Source: Henckelia pumila (taxonomy: Eukaryota; Streptophyta; Magnoliopsida; Lamiales; Gesneriaceae). Taken from it: a stretch of 64,000 bases of DNA. The stretch is from assembly GCF_033568475.1 (NCBI RefSeq), contig NC_133121.1, forward strand, positions 128,806,375 through 128,870,374. The letters are read 5' to 3'. Numbering within the stretch: position 1 is the stretch's first letter; each line of letters starts with the position of its first letter. The notes beneath the pieces were generated by a model. It saw nothing but the letters and a program-made list of their open reading frames with translations, ran no database searches and was not told the origin of the DNA. The translations under genes were made by a program, and so were the position numbers. This document shows positions 54,910 to 64,000 of the stretch, piece after piece.

Positions 54910-56231
54910 TGTTGGGATCGGTTCAGAGGGTAGAGGGGGGGTGAATACACTCTGAAACTTTTCTTCTTCTTCTTTAAAATGATCAAGTGAGGTTTAGTTC
55001 ACTTAATCTGTTTTCTCAACTTCTAAAACGGTTTGAACAACTTTAAATAGTGCGGAAATAGTTCAGAGGTTTTAGTGATGCAAAGTTTATAATGCAAATG
55101 TATGAGCAGAATGTAAGATAAATAGCAGTAAAGACTAAAGCACGATTTTATGGAAGTTCAAAGGCTTAATCCTTCTACGTCTCCCCTTCTTCCACTTAGG
55201 AAGGAATTCACTAGAAGACTTTGGTTATTACAACGTCTTGTAATACACCCACTTCAGACTTAGGACTTATCCAATGCCTAATCCGAAACTCCTAGATTTA
55301 TACAGATAAGATTCTCAGTTCTTATCAGACTGGTGGAAGCTTTCAGAGCAGCTTCAAGTCTCTTCAACACTGAGTATAGTTGAGTTGAGCTTCTCAAACT
55401 GCAGAGCGGTCGAGAGGCTTGGAAACCCTAGGATGATCCTTGATGATCAGATATGTGAGCTGTAGGCGAGGGTTTATTTGAGCAGCAAAATGAATGATCT
55501 TGTAAGTGTGCTCAAGTATATCAGATGAGGACTTTTGATATTAATCAAGTGATTGAGTTGATTGAGATTTTTCGAATTGCTTGTCTCCCCGTACTTCACT
55601 TCTTGAGCAATCTTCCCTTTATATAGGTCAATCATCAACGTCTTTATTTTGAACGTTCTGATGCTGCATTGAATGCATATTTAATGCTCATAAATGCATT
55701 GATGATTCTGCATGAAGATCGTAAACTGCAGACAACTTCCAGGGTCCAAAACTGGAATAAACGGTCGAATGCTTTATCTGTAGTCATTCTGTGTTTTTGC
55801 CATTTTGGTGCAACCTGTTGTCTCGATTGCAGGAGTCAACATATCTTCTGACACGCCGGTTCTGCTTTTAATAAAAGATCCTGCAAAGAACATCTTGTCA
55901 CAGGTACTTGTCTTTGAGCTATCTTGATAAGCAGTTGGCATTCTACCGGTAGATAGATATTTGTCCTCTGCTGGTTTGAATAACCAGTTGATAAGCTTGT
56001 GACTTCAACCGGTCGAGAGACAAAGGCGGTTGACAAGCTTCCGGTAGATAGATTTATCCTCTGCTGGTTTGAATAACCAGTCGATAGGCTTATGACTTCA
56101 GCCGGTCGAGAGCAAAGGCGATTGACAAGCTTCCGGTAGAAGTTGTAGTAGATTCCTGAAATACAATGGTTGGCAGCACATTCCTATACAATGAGTTGTT
56201 GTTTGTTATCATCAAAATATCGGATTCAACA
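54910..56231 (-). repeat. 3' LTR of the SIRE-like element
   Basis: 1322 bp, TGTTGGGATC at the left and GGATTCAACA at the right; on the minus strand it starts TGTTGAATCCGATATTTTG, the usual SIRE-type start. Inside are several copies of CCGGTAGATAG and GGTTTGAATAACCAG words (55940-56090), a short local duplication of about 100 bp. The stretch 56232-56402 behind it holds the polypurine tract and no gene. Confidence 0.85.
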
Positions 56232-56232
56232 A

Positions 56233-56249
56233 TTTCCCCCTTTTTGGTG
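56233..56249 (-). other. Polypurine tract of the SIRE-like element
   Basis: On the minus strand the purine run AAAAAGGGGGAAAT lies directly before the 3' LTR, as needed for plus-strand priming. Confidence 0.8.
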
Positions 56250-56402
56250 ATGACAAAACTTAAGTGCTCCAAGAACAATATGAAAGCATTAAAATGAACT
56301 TCATTGAGAGAATGAATTTCATCAAGTACAATAAGCATTTTTATTACACCTACAAAAAAAATAAAAGATGCAGCTGCGATAAGTAAAGAAGAGAGAAGGT
56401 GT

Positions 56403-59168
56403 TCATCTTTTGAACCAACTGGCTCCTCCTGACCTATCGCCTTCTCTTCTTCTTCTGTCGGCTTCTTCTTTTCTTCTGGACTCTTCTTCACGTCTTCTTG
56501 CCTCTGCTGCTCTACGTTGCTCTTCTTCCCCCTTTTTGGCATCAGCTTGGTTGAGTCGAAGGATGACCTCAGTGAGTTGAGTGCCAAGGCAGGCTTGCAT
56601 AGTGTCTATTTTTGCATCGATTTGAGCAAGTAGAGTGGCTTGCATAGTGTCCATCCGATCATTCAACTGCTTATGAAGGCGGTTTTCGGATCGGATAACT
56701 TGTTTGGATACGGTAGAGAGCGTGTTGATTTGAGTGCGATGATGATTATTGATCTCTGTGGACAGACGAGCAAGGTCTCGAGACACGGTCTCGAAATGCC
56801 GAATCATCGTCTGGCGTGAATTATCAACCGATAAAGAAGAGTTTGTTATGTCTTGAGAGAAGGACCTAACCGTTTGCATGAGCTCATGTAGCCGATTTAT
56901 CAAGGTATGATCTAGAGCTGCGGCCATGGCTTCAATTAAAGAATCATCAGTCTGAAGCATTTGCCCTTCTGGGTCATTTCTTGGTGAAACCGGGCTAGAC
57001 TCACGATGATGTGGTGCAGGTGAACTGGCTGGAGAGCTACCCGATGGACCTTCCAATAATGGTACAGTTGGAAATGTAATAGTTTCGACTGCAGCCAATA
57101 TGGTTGGTGGAGTATCAGGATCCGCACTTGGTTCATCCATAATGAGATCTTCCATAAACTTTTCAGTAGATGGAGACGGTTGAAGTGCTGGATCAGCATC
57201 AGTCACTTGCTGTTCGGGAGATGCAGGTGATACAATAGTGCTTGATATCTCCGTTGGGGGCACTATTGCTTCACTACTGCAAGGAGCCTCTGTCACAGAG
57301 GTGACAGGTATCTCTAGTGCAATCACTTCTAAAACATTTTGTGAATGACCGGGAGAGGTGTGAGCGGTCGTTACTGGAGAGGAGTGAGCAATCACAACTG
57401 CTTCCGGTTGAGTGACTGCTTGGACTGCGGTGGAGAAGGGGTCGACCGATGAAGATGCTGCCACACTCGATTTTAGAGCAGAGGATTGAAAGAGGTCAGC
57501 ATTGATGAGATCGGTCAGAATCCCATCTGAAGAAGGGAGAGCATAGACGTCTTCTTCACCCTGATCTTGAGTGAGAAAGGTCTTCATCATCACTTGTGCT
57601 TCCAGCACATAAGCTTGTAAACAGGCTGCTGAAGCTGGTGTTTTAACATTGTTGAGAGCTTGGAAGTGCTGAAGTAGTGGAGTGATTTGACGTAGACTAT
57701 CCTGTAGTCCAGTCAAAATCACAAAGTCATCGGTAGCGGTAGGACTCTTGGATTTGAAATTCTTGACACGCTCATTAATTAGCAGAGATAGCAGGCTTCC
57801 TCGAAGCTTCAAGTCTATGAGCTGTCTTCTTCCCAGAGCCTCCACGATGTCTTTAGTATCAGCAAATAGAAGCATCTTCTGCTCAATGACGTTAAGAGAT
57901 TTCTACTTAGGAAATATTTGAGCGAGTGTCAAGTGAGTGCGGGAGTGATGCCATCTGTCAAAACGTTGTAGATGACGCTTGACAGTACGAAGCACGTGAG
58001 AGATGATCAAATTGAGTTCTACCGTAGCTGCTGGTTGAGCCTTGGATGTGTAGATCATCACACATTTCCCTTTGTCTTTGGGATCAGCCAGAGTGACCTT
58101 AGGAGCTGATGAGGCACCTTCCTGGATTATCACACCCTTTGTAGGACGAGGAGCAGTAGAAGCAACAGCGGTAGTAGTCTCGACCGTTGGCAGGGTAGGA
58201 GCAAGTCCAGAAAGAGATTTTAGCTTCTTGTGCTGCCTCTTCTTCTCGCCTGCAGGCGTGGATGACACAGCTGCTTTGGAGACCGAAGGAGATGACTTGC
58301 TGAAAGCTTGAATCAGTGGAACATTCTCACGTGATTCATCTTCAGAGTCAGATTCGATGATCAGTTGTCGCTTGGCAGACTTTTTGGTGTCGACTGGTTT
58401 GGCCACGATCGGAACCATTGAAAGCGGTTGTGGGATAGCAATAACCTTTGCGGTTGAGGGCAAGGTGTCGACCGCAGTCTCCTTTTTGTTCAGGAATTTG
58501 AGAATCGTGGACTTGTTGAGCCATTTGGTGGGATGCAGAGGCTCAGTTTTGGAGAAGTCCACTCCAAGGACGCTCAAAATGTGGCAAATTTGCAGAGCAA
58601 ATCCCTCAGATTGCCCTTTGCCCCTGATCATTTCACATAGAATATTGAATAGAATATCTGACCAGTTTATGTTGATCTTGGAGGCAATACAAGCCATGTA
58701 TTGAAATTTCTCCAGCGTCACCTTGTCGTAAGATCCAGCCTTGGCCAGAAGATTCTTGGCCACGATATTAGTCAGTAGCCTGAATGGAGCTTTGAGAGAT
58801 GTCTTCTGGGCCGGCAGTTTGATCGGAGCATCAGTAGTTGAGAACTCCTTCAACCAATAAGAGCAGTTACCATCTGGAAGATCCGTGCATTTTGTCAAAC
58901 CCCTGGAGGGCAGATCAAATGTGCTGGCGAAGAACTTCTGATTGAAGGAGTAGGCCTCTGTCTTGATCAAGCATTTGATAGTCCCATGCTCGATTTGGGC
59001 AGTTGCGAAGAACTCCTTCAACACAGGCAAATCGCAGATGGCGCTGCATTCCAGAAATTTCTTCAGTCCAGAGGCTTCAAGCATGGTGAAGACCTCAGTT
59101 ATTCCTGCGTTGTTTGCCTTAACAACGGAATCAAAGTTGATTGCGAGGCAAGTCTTCTGGATCGACAT
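56403..59168 (-). pseudogene. Extra ORF of the SIRE-like element, one nonsense codon
   Basis: A 921-codon frame starting ATG 59168 (MSIQKTCLAINFDSVVK). It is interrupted only by a TAG at 57903-57905 and continues in the same frame to 56403. The first part is globular (residues 1 to about 230, with LEASGLKKFLECSA, TFDLPSRGLTK and LLTNIVAKNLLAKAG). A Ser/Thr/Pro-rich linker (residues about 240-690) follows, then a coiled coil (LSTEINNHHRTQINTL, QLNDRMDTMQATLLAQIDAK) and a strongly charged tail (RRREEESRRKEEADRRRREG). I see no clear membrane segment. Such ORFs between pol and the 3' LTR are known in SIRE-type elements as envelope-like or of unknown function. The 363 bp before it hold no gene. 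Confidence 0.75.
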
Positions 59169-59531
59169 GATAGCTGTAGATAAGAACTTGAGCAGAGAGT
59201 AAGCAAAATCTAGAGAGTAATTCGATGGAGCGTTTAATACAATATGAAAGCTTTAGCAAAAGTGAAAGATTGATATACGAGTGTAAAGAAGTATATATAG
59301 GAACCTATGGGCCATAGGGTGACGTCATGAAAAGTATTTTTGAAATTCAAAGCGTTTTGAAGAGCATAATCACCGCGCCCAATAAATGTCAACTGGTTCA
59401 AAGCACCAAGCTGCTAGTACGAAGCCTGTCAGAGACTAGTTAAAGGCGGATGATATGCCAATATTTATGGCAACGTAACAGCTAATCTATTAATGTCATA
59501 TTGACAATCATTCCCCCTAAACACATGCATA

Positions 59532-62500
59532 CTAACTTAAATCTACTAAGCCAAGAATATTTCGAAAATATGAAAACTTAGCGTCCGGTAGAGGCTTGGT
59601 GAATATGTCTGCTGCTTGCTGATCGGTGGAGATGTATTCCAGCCTGATTTCCTTCTTTAAGACATGATCTCGGATAAAGTGATGTCTGACATCAATGTGC
59701 TTTGTTCTAGAGTGCATCACTGGATTGTGAGTGATGGCTATGGCACTTGTATTGTCACAGTAGATTGGAGCTTCACTCGACCGGATTCCATAATCCTTAA
59801 GCTGCTGTTGAATCCAGAGTATTTGAGCACAACAGCTGCCAGCAGCAAGGTATTCTGCTTCGGCGGTCGAGGTAGCAATTGATGTCTGCTTCTTACTTGA
59901 CCACGAAATCAGTCTATCTCCAAGGAATTGACATGTGCCACTTGTACTTTTGCGATCAATTCTACACCCTGCATAATCTGCATCTGAATAGCCAATAAGA
60001 TTAAGATTTGAATCTTTGGGATACCAAAGACCCACATTAGTAGTTCCTTTAATATATTTAATTATTCGTTTGGCGGCAATGAAATGAGATTGCTTAGGTG
60101 CTGCTTGAAATCTAGCACATAAACAGACTGAATACATAATATCCGGTCGACTGGCAGTCAAATAAAGCAATGAGCCAATAAGGCCTCGATACATGGTTAC
60201 CTCGACCGGAATTCCCCCTTCATCTTTATCAAGCTTAATTGATGTACTCATGGGGGTAGATGCAGTTGAGCATTGTTCCATTCCAAACTTCTTTACCAAT
60301 TCCTTGGCATACTTGGACTGATTGATAAATATTCCAGTCTCAAGTTGCTTTACTTGAAGTCCAAGAAAGAAGTTTAGCTCGCCCATCATGCTCATTTCAA
60401 ACTTCTCCTGCATCAGCTTAGAGAACTTTGAGCACAACTTGGGGTTAGTTGACCCAAATATAATGTCATCAACATAAATTTGTACTAGTAACACATGATC
60501 ACCTTTTATAAATTTAAACAAGGTCTTATCGACCGTTCCAATTTGGAAATCATGTTCCAGTAAAAATTTTAGTAATGTGTCATACCAAGCCCGCGGTGCT
60601 TGTTTTAATCCATAGAGAGCTTTATCAAGTTTATAGATATATTGAGGATGAGTAGGATTGACAAAACCTGGTGGTTGTTCAACGTACACCTCTTCTTGAA
60701 GTAGACCATTGAGGAATGCAGACTTCACATGCATTTGATAAACTTTAAAATTCTTGAAAGCTGCATAAGCAAGAAAGATGCGGATTGCTTCTAGTCTTGC
60801 AACTGGCGCGAAGGATTCCTCAAAGTCTATGCCTTCTTCTTGTCTGAATCCTTGGGCAACAAGTCGAGCTTTGTTACGCACAACAGTGCCATGTTCATCG
60901 AGCTTGTTACGAAACACCCATCTAGTTCCAATCACATTTTGATTTTTCGATCGAGGAACTAGATGCCAAACATTGTTGCGGGTGAATTGATTCAATTCTT
61001 CTTGCATAGCTTCAATCCAGCTGGCATCTGATAGAGCTTCATCTATTTTCTTGGGCTCTACCTGAGATATGAAAGCTGCATGCAAGAATTCATTAATCAT
61101 TTGACCACGTGTTTTTCGAGGAGTAGAAGAGTCACCTATAACCAACCCAGGTGGATGATCTTTGTTCCACCTAAAATAATTCCCTAAAGGGTTGTCAACA
61201 ATTGGTTGATGAACGTCCTCATTTACTGGATCATCATTGGCTGGAGGATTGTTATCAACCGGTGGATCCACTTCTGGCCTTGTTTGATCACACCTGGTAG
61301 AGGGAACTGGATCATCCTTCTTTGGAGGATATAGATCACTGTCACTCTCTTCCTGTAGATTTGTGTTTTCCAGTCTATGACTCAGATCATTTATGCTCCC
61401 TTGAGTTTGTTCTGTACAAAGAGTAGATTCATCAAAAACAACATGAATGGTTTCCTCGACCGTTAGTGATCTTTGATTGAACACTCGATAAGCTCTGCTA
61501 ACGGCTGAGTAACCAATAAAAGTTCCTTCGTCTGCTTTGGCATCGAAGGCTGTCAAATGGTTTTTGCCATTGTTGTGGATAAAGCATTTGCACCCAAAAA
61601 TTTTGAAGTATGAAATATCAGGTTTTGTGCCATTCCAGATCTCATATGGAGTTTTGTTAAATCGTTTATTAATCATAGATCTGTTTTGAGTATAGCAAGC
61701 TGTGTTAACTGCTTCTGCCCAAAGCCTTTGAGAAACATTTGAATCAGCAATCATAGTTCTGGCTGCTTCTTTTAAAGTACGGTTCCTTCTTTCAGCCACC
61801 CCATTTTGCTGTGGGGATCTAGCAGCTGACAACTCATGCTTGATTCCCTGATCATCTAGATAGATCACAAGAGTAGTGTTTAAAAATTCAGTCCCTCTAT
61901 CACTCCTGATCCTATCTATCACAGTAGATTGTTCATTTTGCAAGCGTTTAAAAAGCTTAATCAGGTGAGGTGCAGTTTGATCTTTTGAAGAGAGAAAGAT
62001 GACCCAAGTAAATCGAGAGAAATCATCTATAACAACAAGAGCATATCTCATTCCCCCTATGCTTCTCACTGGTATAGGACCAAATAGGTCCATGTGAAGC
62101 AAGTCTAAACATTTGGAAGAAGACATACACTCTTTATTTTTAAAGGTTGCTCTCACCTGCTTTCCTAGTTGACAAGCAGGACAAACTTTGTCTTTTATAA
62201 AATCCCCTTCGGGCAGACCAGAAACCAAATCATGCTTTCTCAAGTTAGAAATGGACTTAAAGTTTAGATGATTTAACCGCTTATGCCACAACCAATGTTT
62301 ATCATGATGAGCAGTAAGACAAGTAGGTGAAGAAATATGTGAGCAAGACCAGTTTACCTTGTAGGTGTTTAGGTCTCGTACACCGGTCATAAAAGTCTCA
62401 CCTTTGTCATTTTTTATGAGGCAAGTGTGTTTGTGAAACTCGACCGAATGATCATTGTCACATAGTTGACTAATACTTATCAAATTATAGCATAGTTTGT

Positions 62501-62732
62501 CAACAAGTAATACATCTTTAATAATGATGTTACCATGGATAATCTTACCCTTACCCACGGTTTTACCTTTGGAGTTGTCTCCAAAGCTGATCTTTGGTCC
62601 TTTGCATAACACCACTTCTGTTAGAAGTTCTGGATTCCCTGTCATGTGTCGTGAGCAACCGCTATCTAAATACCAGGTAGTGTCCTTGATAGAAGTGGTT
62701 TTCTCGCCCGTTTGGACTTTTAGTACCTGCAA
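59532..62732 (-). CDS. SIRE-like copia pol: protease, integrase, RT, RNase H
   Basis: 1066 open codons, no break. The protease has [12 protein letters not shown]; the integrase zinc region is [10 protein letters not shown]... CPACQLGK and the core has D in HMDLFGP, D in RSDRGTEF and E in [11 protein letters not shown]. The RT has [11 protein letters not shown], an altered first catalytic motif ([13 protein letters not shown] with His where Asp is usual, codon 60729-60731, residue about 668) and YVDDIIFGS intact. The RNase H has [17 protein letters not shown] and YCDNTSA. The first ATG shown (62732) lies after a TAG, so it continues the gag frame. The altered Asp makes an active RT unlikely. 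Confidence 0.95.
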   Translation of the reverse strand: MQVLKVQTGEKTTSIKDTTWYLDSGCSRHMTGNPELLTEVVLCKGPKISFGDNSKGKTVGKGKIIHGNIIIKDVLLVDKLCYNLISISQLCDNDHSVEFHKHTCLIKNDKGETFMTGVRDLNTYKVNWSCSHISSPTCLTAHHDKHWLWHKRLNHLNFKSISNLRKHDLVSGLPEGDFIKDKVCPACQLGKQVRATFKNKECMSSSKCLDLLHMDLFGPIPVRSIGGMRYALVVIDDFSRFTWVIFLSSKDQTAPHLIKLFKRLQNEQSTVIDRIRSDRGTEFLNTTLVIYLDDQGIKHELSAARSPQQNGVAERRNRTLKEAARTMIADSNVSQRLWAEAVNTACYTQNRSMINKRFNKTPYEIWNGTKPDISYFKIFGCKCFIHNNGKNHLTAFDAKADEGTFIGYSAVSRAYRVFNQRSLTVEETIHVVFDESTLCTEQTQGSINDLSHRLENTNLQEESDSDLYPPKKDDPVPSTRCDQTRPEVDPPVDNNPPANDDPVNEDVHQPIVDNPLGNYFRWNKDHPPGLVIGDSSTPRKTRGQMINEFLHAAFISQVEPKKIDEALSDASWIEAMQEELNQFTRNNVWHLVPRSKNQNVIGTRWVFRNKLDEHGTVVRNKARLVAQGFRQEEGIDFEESFAPVARLEAIRIFLAYAAFKNFKVYQMHVKSAFLNGLLQEEVYVEQPPGFVNPTHPQYIYKLDKALYGLKQAPRAWYDTLLKFLLEHDFQIGTVDKTLFKFIKGDHVLLVQIYVDDIIFGSTNPKLCSKFSKLMQEKFEMSMMGELNFFLGLQVKQLETGIFINQSKYAKELVKKFGMEQCSTASTPMSTSIKLDKDEGGIPVEVTMYRGLIGSLLYLTASRPDIMYSVCLCARFQAAPKQSHFIAAKRIIKYIKGTTNVGLWYPKDSNLNLIGYSDADYAGCRIDRKSTSGTCQFLGDRLISWSSKKQTSIATSTAEAEYLAAGSCCAQILWIQQQLKDYGIRSSEAPIYCDNTSAIAITHNPVMHSRTKHIDVRHHFIRDHVLKKEIRLEYISTDQQAADIFTKPLPDAKFSYFRNILGLVDLS

Positions 62733-62759
62733 AGAGTGAAAAACTTTTGGTACCCATAT

Positions 62760-64000
62760 CTAGTAGGGTCCAGGTCGGATTAGCCCTTTCGGGACCCACA
62801 CCTGGAACACCCTTACAGGTTTGCCCGTGTGTGTGTCCAGAAATCTGTGCGGTCGATAGGCAGTAAGTGTGTGTGCTTGTGAGGTTGCTGTGTGCTGCTT
62901 GCCTTTTTGATTTTTATCAGTTAGCCTGTACCTCTTTTGAACTGGCCTGCAATTAAAGTACTGGTAAGGCTTCTCCTTTGACCATCTTTTCTTAGAGTAG
63001 TTAGACTCATTCCATGGCCTTTTGAAATTAGATTGGTTTCCCTTTCTTCTTTCATTAGGTTTAGGTTTGATCCAAGTTCCTCTTTGATTAGAGATCTGGG
63101 GATCCACATATCCCAGCCCTCTATGCTTAGAGCTTCGTTCGTTAGATACTTTCTGATTTTTGTCAAAACTGCACTTATCGTGTTCATATATCGTGCTGGA
63201 CCTGACAAATCTTATTTTGTTAAGATTGCCTTTGTCCAGGCTTGACTGAATACAGGATTCCATAGACTGTTCATTAGTTCCAAACCCTAGACCGGTCTTA
63301 TCATGTGCCGGTATTTGGATTTCTTGAATCTTGTCAATGGTTACAGAGGATTTATTCCAAGCCTTAATGGTTTCAAGTAGTTTTTTATTCTCAATCAAGG
63401 TTGCTTGGAATACTCTTTTCAAGGTGTCGTTCTCAGTAGCCAGCAGACTTAGCTTGACCTTAAGACCATCAAGCTCTTTTTGCTGCATGCAGCTTGATTC
63501 GCTTGACTTATCTTTTAGGTCAGCTCTTTCTGCCTTTACTTCCTCGAACTTCTTGGATAATGCTTTGTATTCATTAGCCATTTCGTGTAAAGCAGTAACT
63601 AAATCACTGTGAGTAAATTCAGGTGAGCCGAAGTCAAATACCTCCTCAGCTTCTTCTTCGATGTCGGCCATAAGGCATTCCACCTTTTCATCATCGCTGT
63701 CATCTGAAGAGCTTCCGGTATTGGAGTTGTCAGAGTCAGACTCAGCCCACTTGCTTTTGCTTTCGTCTGCTACTAGAACCCTTTGGTCTCTTCCTTTTCT
63801 AAAGGTCCTCTTGTCCTCCTTGCCCCTTCTTCTTTCAGAAAATTGCTTCTGATCATTGCCCTTAGGCTTGGTGCAATCTGCAATGAAGTGGCCTGGCTTG
63901 CCACAGTTAAAACAAGTAGGACCATCGTTTGTATGGTCCGATTTATGATAATTTTTAAATTTAGAATTGTTTTTACGCATAAATCTACCAAATTTCTTGA
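62760..64000 (-). CDS. SIRE-like copia gag, C-terminal part, incomplete
   Basis: The frame is open from the window end (64000) to TAG 62760-62762. A zinc knuckle CFNCGKPGHFIADC lies at about 63885-63925 and is followed by a basic stretch and an acidic Ser-rich stretch. A coiled coil of about 100 residues comes next (LVTALHEMANEYKALSKKFE, LATENDTLKRVFQATLIENK), as is usual in SIRE gag. After it the sequence is basic. The single TAG separates gag from pol in one common frame. The capsid domain lies beyond the window; the ATG at 63980 is internal. Confidence 0.9.
   Translation of the reverse strand, partial: KKFGRFMRKNNSKFKNYHKSDHTNDGPTCFNCGKPGHFIADCTKPKGNDQKQFSERRRGKEDKRTFRKGRDQRVLVADESKSKWAESDSDNSNTGSSSDDSDDEKVECLMADIEEEAEEVFDFGSPEFTHSDLVTALHEMANEYKALSKKFEEVKAERADLKDKSSESSCMQQKELDGLKVKLSLLATENDTLKRVFQATLIENKKLLETIKAWNKSSVTIDKIQEIQIPAHDKTGLGFGTNEQSMESCIQSSLDKGNLNKIRFVRSSTIYEHDKCSFDKNQKVSNERSSKHRGLGYVDPQISNQRGTWIKPKPNERRKGNQSNFKRPWNESNYSKKRWSKEKPYQYFNCRPVQKRYRLTDKNQKGKQHTATSQAHTLTAYRPHRFLDTHTGKPVRVFQVWVPKGLIRPGPY

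Larger units (their letters stand above)
54910..64000 (-). mobile_element. SIRE/Maximus-like Ty1/copia element, minus strand, running off the window
   Basis: Seen from its 3' LTR (54910-56231) through an extra ORF (56403-59168) and pol (59532-62732) to part of gag (62760-64000). The 5' LTR is beyond the window, so the target duplication cannot be checked; GATAG (54905-54909) is the candidate left copy. The long gag with coiled coil, the copia domain order and the extra ORF behind pol are typical of the SIRE lineage. All these ORFs share one frame. Confidence 0.9.

Noticed and set aside
56090-56587. 165-codon minus-strand ORF with a hydrophobic stretch, a possible envelope membrane anchor
   Set aside because: Overlaps the extra ORF in another frame and runs into the LTR; the hydrophobic part is translated untranslated region.
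57903-57905. Two separate genes at 56403-57875 and 57903-59168
   Set aside because: Both are in one frame and separated by a single TAG; one ORF with a nonsense codon explains them better.

Overview
The window is nuclear DNA of a flowering plant. The genes are intron-rich with GT-AG junctions, the intergenic DNA is AT-rich, and five single-copy-type genes closest to dicot families sit among LTR retrotransposons, MITEs and an endogenous plant pararetrovirus. An asterid, perhaps Lamiales, is my guess from the look of the repeats and of the extra ORF in the SIRE-like element; this is weak inference.

Left part (1-29.5 kb), the gene-bearing half: a decayed Ty1/copia element with LTRs and target-site duplication (2671-8840); CURT1A, the thylakoid curvature protein (9058-11541, +, five exons); a conserved, probably mitochondrial protein with site II promoter motifs (13478-14212, +); translation factor eIF1A (17208-18796, -, two coding exons); a coiled-coil protein of the At5g41620/BRANCHLESS TRICHOME-like family (20721-23262, -, three exons); and the F-box protein HAWAIIAN SKIRT (26131-27348, -, with a 5'-UTR intron). 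The genes are independent housekeeping or developmental loci and show no sign of working as a cluster. Between them lie non-autonomous DNA transposons, several with exact target-site duplications: two inverted hAT-like copies (1473-1988, 16143-16632), a Tourist-like MITE (19371-19565) and a palindromic hAT-like MITE (29524-29944).

Middle part (about 30.2-51.9 kb), a nest: an endogenous pararetrovirus (Caulimoviridae-like, + strand) carries a tRNA-Met primer site, a small coiled-coil ORF, coat-protein-like and movement-protein-like reading frames, an intact 674-codon protease-RT-RNase H ORF and a transactivator-position ORF, then a promoter with duplicated upstream blocks. A minus-strand Ty3/gypsy chromovirus-like element split the movement-protein frame (5-bp duplication TGATT). 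That element holds a solo LTR in gag (duplication GCATC) and a truncated Athila-like element. A further solo LTR (duplication GAGCC) sits behind the last viral ORF. Left-hand viral ORFs are riddled with stops while the polymerase ORF is open, and two unrelated LTR families share a 73-74 bp palindromic repeat array.

Right part (52-64 kb): a fold-back Mutator-like element with a 9-bp duplication (53501-54840), then the 3' LTR, a large extra ORF, pol and part of gag of a minus-strand SIRE/Maximus-like copia element that runs off the window. Its polymerase is full length but has His in place of the first catalytic Asp of the RT.
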